From: an uncultured Ignavibacteriota bacterium
GTDB taxonomy: Bacteria; Bacteroidota; Ignavibacteria; Tepidaquicellales; Tepidaquicellaceae
Assembly: GCA_903901375.1 (NCBI GenBank)
Contig: CAIUQV010000673.1
Span: 1-6,127 of the forward strand
DNA length: 6,127 nt
Reading direction: 5' to 3'
Positions 1 to 6,127 of this stretch are shown here, one piece after another. Numbering within the stretch: position 1 is the stretch's first letter; each line of letters starts with the position of its first letter. Made by a program: the position numbers and the translations under genes. The notes under the pieces are model-generated. The model saw only the letters and a program-made list of their open reading frames with translations, did no database searches and was not told the DNA's origin.

Positions 1-1400
1 CTGTCAACAGCAAGTATATACTGCGTAAGGTCATTCGTACCAATGCTGAAAAAGTCCGCCTCCTTCGCAAGCTCTTCTGCAATCAGCACCGCAGAAGGCA
101 CCTCTATCATAATCCCAAGCTGAATATTCTTATCGTAAAAAATACCCTTCTCGTCAAGCTCCTTCTTCACTTCCTTAAGCAGCTTCTTCGTTTCCTTAAT
201 CTCATCAACAGAAGTTATCATCGGCAGCATAATCTTAATGTTCTTCTTCACCGATGAAATCAGCAGTGCTTCCAGCTGCTCTCTGAATACATCTTTCTTA
301 TCCAGACACATCCTTATCCCGCGCCAGCCAAGGTATGGATTCAGCTCCTTGTAATTGTTATCCTTGTAAATCTTATCCCCGCCTAAATCATAAGTCCTTA
401 TTGTAACCTTTTTCGGAAAAGTAATATTCGAAATATGCGTGTAATCCTCTATCTGCTCGCCTATCGAGGGGAAATCCCCCTTTTCCATGTATAAATGCTC
501 CGTCCTGTAAAGCCCTATCCCGCAGTCGCCGCAGCTCTGCAGAAATTCCGTCTCTTCTATAAACTCAATGTTCGCTGTAATCTCCACCCTTTTCTTGTCA
601 AGCGTCTCGCACGGCTTGTTAATCACATTCTCCAGAAGCAGTTCGTGATTCTTGAATTCATCCTGCTTATTCCTGTACCTTGCAATCGTCTGCTCAGTCG
701 GATTCACAATCACAACCCCCTCAAAACCGTCAACGATAACCGTATCCCCCGAATCAATCTGTCTCGAAATCATCTTCAGACCCACCACCGACGGAACCCT
801 CAGTGCACGCGAAATTATCGCCGTGTGAGAAGTTATCCCGCCCGTATCAGTTGCATAACCCTGAACCTTCCTCCTGCTGAAAAGTATCGTATCCGCAGGC
901 GTAAGCTCGTGTGCAAAAATAATCGCATTCTCCTCCACCTTCGAAACCAGCTTATCGCGTTTCATATTCCGTATCACGCGGTTCTTCACGTCCATAATAT
1001 CCGCATACCTCTCGTGCATATACGTATTATCCGATTTCAGAAAAATCTGTCCGAGCTTTTCTATCTCATCATTAAACACAAAACCCGCCGAACGGTTTTC
1101 TGTTTTTATCCTCTTAATAACACTCTCAAGAAAAATATTGTCCTTCAGGATTTCTATCTGTGCCTCAAAAATCTTGGAGTTCTTCTCGCCGATTCGCTCA
1201 ACCGAAATATTGTATATCTTATTCAGCTCTTTTAAAGAAACCTCAATCGAATTCTCAAGAAGTACTAATTCCGCCTGTACCTCCTCATCGGAAATATTCA
1301 TCGTATTTATGTTCACCTGTTTACGCGTGTACAGATAAGCCTTCCCGATGGAAATCCCCTGCGATGCCGCAATCCCCTTATGTATTTTTTCTCTGTGCAA
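1..1400 (-). CDS. ptsI: Phosphoenolpyruvate-protein phosphotransferase (PTS enzyme I), partial, C-terminus beyond the left edge
   Basis: Enzyme I takes phosphate from phosphoenolpyruvate onto a histidine and passes it to HPr, the first step of the cytoplasmic sugar phosphotransferase system. I translated this frame by hand from the reverse strand; it stays open for 466 residues to the window edge. Visible family motifs are KGIAASQGISIGKAY near the N-terminus, then a helical HPr-binding region. Next comes the phosphohistidine loop GGITSHTAIISR, with the active His at residue 192 (E. coli His189). The PEP-binding barrel shows GIGLYRTEHLYM (Arg299), TYDLGGDK (preceded by Arg335), NPYLGWRGIR (Arg360), IMIEVPSAV and SIGTNDLTQYILAVD. 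Roughly 110 residues, including the expected catalytic Cys region, are cut off. There is no N-terminal GAF domain, which argues against the PtsP paralogue. An in-frame stop lies at 1410-1412. TTG at 1398-1400 is the only standard start codon upstream of the conserved N-terminus, and it puts the motifs about 3 residues from E. coli numbering. No ptsH is visible upstream. Confidence 0.95.
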   Translation of the reverse strand, partial: MHREKIHKGIAASQGISIGKAYLYTRKQVNINTMNISDEEVQAELVLLENSIEVSLKELNKIYNISVERIGEKNSKIFEAQIEILKDNIFLESVIKRIKTENRSAGFVFNDEIEKLGQIFLKSDNTYMHERYADIMDVKNRVIRNMKRDKLVSKVEENAIIFAHELTPADTILFSRRKVQGYATDTGGITSHTAIISRALRVPSVVGLKMISRQIDSGDTVIVDGFEGVVIVNPTEQTIARYRNKQDEFKNHELLLENVINKPCETLDKKRVEITANIEFIEETEFLQSCGDCGIGLYRTEHLYMEKGDFPSIGEQIEDYTHISNITFPKKVTIRTYDLGGDKIYKDNNYKELNPYLGWRGIRMCLDKKDVFREQLEALLISSVKKNIKIMLPMITSVDEIKETKKLLKEVKKELDEKGIFYDKNIQLGIMIEVPSAVLIAEELAKEADFFSIGTNDLTQYILAVD

Positions 1401-1449
1401 ATATTCGGTTTATAGTCAATAAAATCAAAATTTAAACAGAAATAATCAA

Positions 1450-1479
1450 AGTATAAATAAAGCCATTAAATTAAACCAA
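1450..1479 (-). promoter_or_regulatory. Weak candidate promoter for ptsI
   Basis: On the minus strand TATACT (1450-1455) matches a -10 box at 5 of 6 positions. Eighteen bases upstream is TTGGTT (1474-1479), which shares only TTG with a -35 box and follows a run of T. This would start the transcript about 40 bases ahead of the TTG start codon. AT-rich DNA gives such matches easily, and Bacteroidota-type sigma factors prefer a different consensus, so this is only a candidate. Confidence 0.2.
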
Positions 1480-1529
1480 AAAGTACAAATTCAGCAACTC
1501 AACCAACCCACAACTATCTACTACCCCCT

Positions 1530-1555
1530 CGTTACTACGCTCCAGCGTAGTAACG
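1530..1555. repeat. Perfect palindromic hairpin, REP-like
   Basis: Two perfectly complementary 12-base arms, CGTTACTACGCT (1530-1541) and AGCGTAGTAACG (1544-1555), are separated by CC. No T-run follows on either strand, so it is not a normal intrinsic terminator. From memory it resembles a widespread intergenic palindrome of the form GTTCCCACGCT-CC-AGCGTGGGAAC, with the inner triplet changed in both arms so that pairing is kept. It could be a member of a dispersed REP-like family. Only one copy is seen here, so repetitiveness is inferred. Confidence 0.6.
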
Positions 1556-1658
1556 CACGGTTATAACCAACCACTAACCACCAAAACCAACTATCAACAA
1601 ACCACACCCCTCACATATATTACTATTTTATTTCCGTTTTTTGCCATCCATCTCTTAT

Positions 1659-1690
1659 CTTGGTCTGTCCTTGGTCTGTCCTTGGCCTCT
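1659..1690. repeat. Short tandem repeat, 11-bp unit
   Basis: The unit CTTGGTCTGTC occurs at 1659-1669 and exactly again at 1670-1680. A degraded third copy, CTTGGCCTCT, follows at 1681-1690. It lies in the intergenic region about 160 bases upstream of the DUF4175-like start. The function is unknown; replication slippage is a sufficient explanation, but tandem binding sites are possible. Confidence 0.75.
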
Positions 1691-1761
1691 AATTAGTCTC
1701 AATAAGCGTCAGCGTAAACAAAAACCCTGATTCATTGCGTAGTTTCGACTTTAATATTATC

Positions 1762-1803
1762 TTGAAAATCAAACGTTAATAAAACATATTGTTCGTTATT
1801 AAC
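1762..1803 (+). promoter_or_regulatory. Candidate promoter with overlapping inverted repeat, upstream of the DUF4175-like gene
   Basis: TTGAAA (1762-1767) is followed after 17 bases by CATATT (1785-1790), matching sigma70-type -35 and -10 boxes at 5/6 and 4/6 positions. An 8-bp perfect inverted repeat, GTTAATAA (1775-1782) and TTATTAAC (1796-1803), is centred at 1789 on the -10 box. That is where a repressor operator could sit. The transcript would start about 50 bases before the ATG. This is pattern matching in AT-rich DNA; no regulator is encoded in the window. Confidence 0.25.
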
Positions 1804-1850
1804 CTGGGTTTTATGAAACATTATGTCCGAATTTGGCGTTTTAAATATAG

Positions 1851-4800
1851 ATGAATAATACTGGAATCATAAATAACGATGTCGCACTCGCTGTGCTTGA
1901 AAACCGCATTTATAAAGTTTTTAAGAAGGAGAAGTCTTTCTATTCTCTTAGAAATCTTTTTATCGCCTTTCTTGCATTCGCACTCCTGCTTCTTGCCGAA
2001 GTAGTGCTTGAATCTGTCTTTTCGTTTTCCTCTGCCGTGCGTACCGTACTGTTCTATTCTTACTTCCTGTCTTTGTTCTCCGCTCTTGCGTTTATTTTTC
2101 TCTCCTATTTTCTTGGCTCGGGTTTGAATAAATTCGATTCCGTTAAATATTCTTTTAAAGTTGGTGCCTTCTTTCCTGCTGTTAAGGATAAAATTGCAAA
2201 TGCTATTTCTCTCTATAAGTTCAGACAAAAACATTCTGCAGTTTCTTCGGAATTGATTGATGCTAATCTTCGCAAAACCTTCAGTGATACTTCATCTCTT
2301 GATTTGAATGAATACATCAGGTACGAAAAACTCCGCCCGGTCTTTACCGCATCAGTGCTTACTCTTGCCATTGTTGCATTGGCTCTGGTCTTCGCTCCGC
2401 CGCTTTCTAAAGCGTTTAACAGATTTGTTAATTTCAATAAAGAGTTCAACGGTAATTTGCTTCTGAATAATGCTAAAGATAAAGAGTTAAACGATTCTTT
2501 CATAAAATCTTTTACCGTTACGGTTACGTATCCTGCATACACTAAGCTCGAACCGAAAACTATGGAGCAAAACCGCGGCGATGTTGTCTGTCCCGAAGGC
2601 AGTACTCTTGGCTTTAGTATTGAATCCGTCGAAAAATTTTCTTCGGCTGAAGTCGTGTATAACGGCATTGCCTTTCCGCTTACTGTAAACGGTTACACTG
2701 CTAACGGCAGCGTCATCGCGAATAAAGACGGCGATTACAGGTTTGTGCTGAAGAATGATGCCGGTAAAGAAAACATTAACAGGCAGACGTATTCCGTCAG
2801 GATTCTGAAAAATGAAGCTCCGAAGATTTCTATCATTCAGCCCAATGACCCGAACTTCAATGTTTACGGCGCTAAAGACGTTATGCTGAAAGCGCTTATC
2901 TCAGATGATTTTGGTTTCTCTAAACTTACTCTCTCTTATAAATCTGTAAATTCTGTTTCTTCTGCCGGTGAGAATTATTCCGTCGTGAATATTCCTCTTC
3001 AGAACCTCGACGCTACTTCGCTTGAAGTATCCTATCTTTGGGCTCTGCAGAATGTAGGATTAAAACAAAATTCGCAGGTCGAGTATTTTATGGAAGTTAC
3101 TGACAATGCGGGCGTGAGCACGAAGTCTGACGTTAGAAGACTTGTGTATAATTCTAATGCCGATATTCTCAAAAAGACTGAATCCGCAACTAAAGAGATT
3201 AAGGCAGATTTGAAAACACTTATGGACGATGCTAAGAATATTCAGAAAAATATGAATGAACTGAAGAAGGCGCAGGAAGAAAACGCCGTGAATGAACAGA
3301 GAAAGAAAGACCTGAAAGAAAAAGTTGATAATATGCAGAAGAACCTGGAAGAAGCTCAGAATAAGATTAATCAGACTCTGAATGAACTAAAGGAAAACCC
3401 TAACCTTAGCGAGAAAACTCTCGAACAGTTTATGAAGCTTCAGGAACTCTTCAATAAGATTAATACTCCCGAGTTCAGGGAAATGCTGAAGAAAATGCAG
3501 GATGCTATGAAGAAGAATAACGAACAGATGAAACAGGATTTGAATAATATCAAGTTCGATGAAGAGGCTTTCAGAAAACAACTCGAACAGGTGATGGAAC
3601 TGATGAAGAAGATTGAAAATCTCCAGAAGATGGGCGAACTCACTCAGAAACTGGATGAACTCACTAAAAATCAGGAACAGCTTAAGAAGGAAACCGAACA
3701 GACCGAAAAGAATAACGAAAGCAGAATGAATACTCTTGCTGATAAACAAAAACAGATTAAGGATGACTTCAGTAAGTTTAAGCAGGATATGAAAGACCTC
3801 ATTGATAAGATGAAGGATACTAAGGGCGAGTCCGACCCGAAAGACCTTCAGGACCTTCTTAAGAAAATGCAGGATAAAAAGACCGAAGATAAAATGCAGA
3901 AGTCCTCTAACGAACTTTTCAAACAGCAGAAGGAACAGTCGGAACAAACACAGAAAGATATTTCTGAGGATATGAAAGATTTTAACGACCAGATGCAGAA
4001 CTCTATGGAAAATGCTATGAACAATATGGATAACCAGAAGAAGATGATGGATAAAGCTCAGCAGATTAAGAAAAACCTCGAAGAGCTCAGCAAAAAAGAA
4101 CAGGAACTGAAAGATGAAACTGGAAAGTTGGATAAGTCCGATAAACAGGAGTTTAACGATATGGCTAAGGAACAGGGCGATGTTCAGCAGGAGCTTTCAA
4201 AGGAAATTAATGATTTGATGAACCTCACTAAGGATGGTATGCAGATTACTCCCGAACTCGGAAAGGAACTCGGCAATTCATACAACAAAATGGATAAGGC
4301 TGGTAACGACCTGAAGAATACCGATAAAACAAACGCAATGAGTAATCAGGGAAAAGCTAAAGAATCTCTCGATAATGCAGCGAAGATGCTCGGTGAAATG
4401 CTTGATAAAATGGGTAAACAGCAGGGCAAAGGAAATAAGGGCGACGGGAAAATGGGTCAGCTTATGCAGAGACTCGCACAGCTTATCGGTCAGCAGCAGG
4501 GCGTAAACGGTAAGATGGAAAAGATGGGCAAAGACGGACAGACTGGCAGAGACGGTAAGGGCGGAAAAGAAGAACTGTCGCAGATTCAGAAAGAACAGAT
4601 GGACAGACTTCGCCTCGACCAGATGCAGATTCAGAAATCTCTCGAAGAGCTTAACGAAGAATTTGAAAAGGAAAAACAAAGAAGCGGCGAAAAGCTCCTC
4701 GGAGATATGAAAGAAGTTCAGAAAGATATGCAGGAGTCTATCCGGCAGATGAGCGAATATAATGTGGATACCAAACTGCTCGAAAGACAGAACAAAATTA

Positions 4801-5030
4801 TTTCCAGAATGCTGGACGCTCAGCTCTCGCAGCGAGAAAAAGACTTCGAACAGAAAAGGGAATCCAAACCCGGTGTGAATGTTTCAAGAGTCTCACCTAA
4901 AGAGGTCGTGATTAGCGGTCCCCGTACTGTCAATTCCCTCAAAGAAGATTTGCTTCGCCTTGAAAAAGAAAGTTTTACCGAAGACTATGAAACCCTCATT
5001 ATGGAATACAACAAACTTATAAAGAAGTAG
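1851..5030 (+). CDS. DUF4175-like membrane-anchored coiled-coil protein
   Basis: This 1059-residue protein is of unknown function. Hydrophobic helices lie at about residues 34-55, 66-89 and 165-184. Between the second and third is a conserved-looking stretch, AFFPAVKDKIANAISLY (106-122). Residues 215-320 and 323-433 look like two beta-rich, Ig-like extracytoplasmic domains; the second holds DDFGFSKLTLSYK (352-364), a hallmark I associate with Bacteroidota DUF4175 proteins. Residues 440-850 are almost continuous coiled coil rich in Lys, Glu, Gln, Asn and Met. A Gly/Lys/Gln-rich linker spans 854-906. A more conserved C-terminal patch, ERQNKIISRMLDAQLSQREK (978-997), precedes the end. The start is fixed by a TAG stop immediately before the ATG; no Shine-Dalgarno is visible. 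Relatives are often found near MoxR/BatA-type genes, but here the gene stands alone. It could act as an envelope scaffold, which is inference. The family call is from memory, not a search. Confidence 0.85.
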   Translation: MNNTGIINNDVALAVLENRIYKVFKKEKSFYSLRNLFIAFLAFALLLLAEVVLESVFSFSSAVRTVLFYSYFLSLFSALAFIFLSYFLGSGLNKFDSVKYSFKVGAFFPAVKDKIANAISLYKFRQKHSAVSSELIDANLRKTFSDTSSLDLNEYIRYEKLRPVFTASVLTLAIVALALVFAPPLSKAFNRFVNFNKEFNGNLLLNNAKDKELNDSFIKSFTVTVTYPAYTKLEPKTMEQNRGDVVCPEGSTLGFSIESVEKFSSAEVVYNGIAFPLTVNGYTANGSVIANKDGDYRFVLKNDAGKENINRQTYSVRILKNEAPKISIIQPNDPNFNVYGAKDVMLKALISDDFGFSKLTLSYKSVNSVSSAGENYSVVNIPLQNLDATSLEVSYLWALQNVGLKQNSQVEYFMEVTDNAGVSTKSDVRRLVYNSNADILKKTESATKEIKADLKTLMDDAKNIQKNMNELKKAQEENAVNEQRKKDLKEKVDNMQKNLEEAQNKINQTLNELKENPNLSEKTLEQFMKLQELFNKINTPEFREMLKKMQDAMKKNNEQMKQDLNNIKFDEEAFRKQLEQVMELMKKIENLQKMGELTQKLDELTKNQEQLKKETEQTEKNNESRMNTLADKQKQIKDDFSKFKQDMKDLIDKMKDTKGESDPKDLQDLLKKMQDKKTEDKMQKSSNELFKQQKEQSEQTQKDISEDMKDFNDQMQNSMENAMNNMDNQKKMMDKAQQIKKNLEELSKKEQELKDETGKLDKSDKQEFNDMAKEQGDVQQELSKEINDLMNLTKDGMQITPELGKELGNSYNKMDKAGNDLKNTDKTNAMSNQGKAKESLDNAAKMLGEMLDKMGKQQGKGNKGDGKMGQLMQRLAQLIGQQQGVNGKMEKMGKDGQTGRDGKGGKEELSQIQKEQMDRLRLDQMQIQKSLEELNEEFEKEKQRSGEKLLGDMKEVQKDMQESIRQMSEYNVDTKLLERQNKIISRMLDAQLSQREKDFEQKRESKPGVNVSRVSPKEVVISGPRTVNSLKEDLLRLEKESFTEDYETLIMEYNKLIKK

Positions 5031-5118
5031 TTTTTGCTCTCCTGTAAACTAACACAAACTCCATAGATTCTACAGTTGCACAAAGTATAGATTATCATTC
5101 AGATATTCATTAAAAGAA

Positions 5119-5143
5119 AAACCATCCGTATAACGGATGGTTT
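5119..5143 (-). terminator. Intrinsic terminator of the porin gene, possibly bidirectional
   Basis: An 11-bp perfect stem, AAACCATCCGT (5119-5129) and ACGGATGGTTT (5133-5143), encloses a 3-base loop. Read on the minus strand, the stem runs straight into TTCTTTT, making an almost uninterrupted U-tract. It begins 27 bases beyond the stop codon of the minus-strand barrel gene. On the plus strand the downstream sequence is TTTAACCTTT, a weaker tract, so it may also stop transcripts from the DUF4175-like gene, which ends about 90 bases earlier. Confidence 0.85.
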
Positions 5144-5170
5144 AACCTTTAAATCACTAAACTCTAACCA

Positions 5171-6127
5171 CTAATACGTAAACCCTACTGCTATGTTTAC
5201 GTCTGTTCTGCTGTTTGTGTTGTCATAAAACACCTTCTGGCTTTCGTCAAGTCTTAAGTATCGTGTCTGAAATCTTACGTATGCTGCGTCAATTGGTTTA
5301 TATTCAATTCCGAGAGTCAGTCCGTTTCCTTTTAAACCGGCATTGTTTGTAATTAATCCTGAGTAAACTCCGTCAAGGTCCTCATAGAAATCTCCCCTGA
5401 CAGTTGCACTGAACTTTTTGTTAAAACGGTAGCGGACAGAAAGCACTCCGCCGTATGTGTATGCAGTCTTTGTGTTGTCCGAAATCTTTGAACCTTCCTG
5501 CGTACCAAATTCACCGCTTAAGATTGCATCCCATTTCGCACACGGACAACCGTAGTTTACTATAAAGTTATTCAGAACCCTTGTCTTTCCCGGTAATGGG
5601 CTTGGCTGTTCGTTTCCTATTATATTGTTGTATGTTAACTTTACAAAATCATGTAACTGATAGTTTAACTGTACTCCCACTGATTTGTTTTTGTTGTTGT
5701 CTTCAATAACGTTGTAACCGTTTATTAGGTGCACACTCGCATCAAACTTATCAGTAAATTTGTAACTCACCTTTACGCCGCTCTGATAAAATGGTTCGTA
5801 GTAAGACGGAAGCGAAAAGGAGTTTAAAAAGTTATTCTTCAGCATTCCCTCGGGACCTATATGCGTCAGGAAATATCCCGCATCAATCCATAAGCCTTTT
5901 ACTGCCTGAAACCCTACGTTAGCTTCCTGAATGTTCGGGTTCTCTGTCTGCCAGTTATACTTTGCATAATCTCCGTAATGAAAAGTAACTATACCGCGCA
6001 TTATATTCGAAGTATAATAAAGCGATAACATCGCAATGTTCAGCCTGAACTGATCCCGTATCTGGTCCATGCTGTCAAACTTTCTGTAAACGCTTGTCTT
6101 GTCAGTGTTCCAGCCGTAATATGCATC
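5171..6127 (-). CDS. Outer-membrane beta-barrel protein, BBP2/OmpL-like porin type, partial, N-terminus beyond the right edge
   Basis: The frame is open from the window edge to TAG at 5171-5173, giving 318 visible residues. An ATG at 6068-6070 lies inside the frame, but 19 upstream codons read DAYYGWNTDKTSVYRKFDSM and look like real barrel sequence, so the start and the signal peptide lie outside. Alternating hydrophobic/polar strands rich in Tyr, Asn and Gly run throughout. DAYYGWN at the edge and WIDAGYFLTHIGPEG (visible residues 80-94), followed by YEPFYQSGVKVSYKF, resemble the putative beta-barrel porin-2 family as I recall it. The protein ends in ...VGFTY; a terminal aromatic residue is the usual outer-membrane assembly signal. 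It probably forms a passive channel in the outer membrane; the substrate is unknown. A CPC motif (visible residues 194-196) is unusual for a barrel. The gene is convergent with the DUF4175-like gene and has its own terminator. Confidence 0.8.
   Translation of the reverse strand, partial: DAYYGWNTDKTSVYRKFDSMDQIRDQFRLNIAMLSLYYTSNIMRGIVTFHYGDYAKYNWQTENPNIQEANVGFQAVKGLWIDAGYFLTHIGPEGMLKNNFLNSFSLPSYYEPFYQSGVKVSYKFTDKFDASVHLINGYNVIEDNNKNKSVGVQLNYQLHDFVKLTYNNIIGNEQPSPLPGKTRVLNNFIVNYGCPCAKWDAILSGEFGTQEGSKISDNTKTAYTYGGVLSVRYRFNKKFSATVRGDFYEDLDGVYSGLITNNAGLKGNGLTLGIEYKPIDAAYVRFQTRYLRLDESQKVFYDNTNSRTDVNIAVGFTY

Larger units (their letters stand above)
1401..1850. other. Divergent intergenic region, non-coding
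   Basis: This 450-bp stretch separates the starts of ptsI (minus) and the DUF4175-like gene (plus), so it should hold promoters for both. I find no convincing protein or tRNA gene in it. It contains a 12-bp-arm palindrome at 1530-1555 and a 10-bp perfect palindrome GGTTATAACC at 1559-1568. It also has G-free plus-strand tracts at 1495-1530 and 1561-1635, an 11-bp tandem repeat at 1659-1690 and an 8-bp inverted repeat at 1775-1803. Much of 1495-1620 is a low-complexity A/C string built from words such as AACCAACC, CCACTAACC and ACTATCAAC. Confidence 0.8.

Noticed and set aside
495..1235. Plus-strand open frame of 246 codons
   Set aside because: It lies antisense to ptsI, whose minus-strand translation has clear enzyme I motifs; the plus-strand product has no recognisable features.
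1138..1435. Two overlapping plus-strand frames near the ptsI start
   Set aside because: They are antisense shadows of the ptsI N-terminus with no family resemblance.
1530..1555. CRISPR repeat or intrinsic terminator for the palindrome
   Set aside because: There is only one copy with no spacers, and no T-run follows the stem on either strand.
3387..3947. Minus-strand Leu/Phe-rich frame that looks like a membrane protein
   Set aside because: Its hydrophobicity comes from reading the Lys/Glu/Gln codons of the coiled coil in reverse. The smaller minus-strand frames at 1821-2234, 2213-2668, 3440-3643 and 4278-4679 are likewise antisense to the same gene.
5031..5118. Possible small gene or RNA between the DUF4175-like stop and the terminator
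   Set aside because: No open frame of useful size and no stable structure was seen before the hairpin at 5119; it is most simply a 3' untranslated region.
5171..6070. The barrel gene as a complete 299-residue protein starting at ATG 6070
   Set aside because: The frame continues upstream to the window edge with barrel-like sequence, and the 299-residue version has no signal peptide.

Overview
The window suggests a bacterium of the Bacteroidota/Chlorobiota/Ignavibacteriota group. The grounds are a Bacteroidota-style DUF4175-like membrane coiled-coil protein, a BBP2-type outer-membrane beta-barrel, AT-rich intergenic DNA and gene starts without a clear Shine-Dalgarno sequence. This placement is inferred from family resemblance recalled from memory. 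No 16S rRNA or other phylogenetic marker is present.

Layout. Positions 1-1400 (minus strand) hold most of PTS enzyme I (ptsI); its C-terminal quarter lies beyond the left edge. Positions 1401-1850 are a non-coding divergent intergenic region. It carries a strong 12-bp-arm palindrome set between two G-free tracts, a short 11-bp tandem repeat and weak candidate promoters for both flanking genes. Positions 1851-5030 (plus strand) encode a 1059-residue DUF4175-like protein: three predicted membrane helices, an extracytoplasmic beta-rich region, then about 400 residues of Lys/Glu/Gln/Met-rich coiled coil. Positions 5031-5170 are a short convergent intergenic region with a good hairpin terminator. 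Positions 5171-6127 (minus strand) hold the C-terminal 318 residues of an outer-membrane beta-barrel protein of the BBP2 (OmpL-like porin) type, whose N-terminus lies beyond the right edge.

How the genes relate. Within the window each gene appears to be its own transcription unit: ptsI and the DUF4175-like gene are divergent, and the DUF4175-like gene and the porin are convergent. There is no sign of an operon, and no ptsH/HPr gene lies immediately upstream of ptsI. The cytoplasmic phosphotransferase, the membrane coiled-coil protein and the outer-membrane barrel do not obviously form one pathway. I do not see a convincing novel multi-gene system. The least explained items are the intergenic palindrome in its strand-biased setting and the uncharacterised coiled-coil protein.
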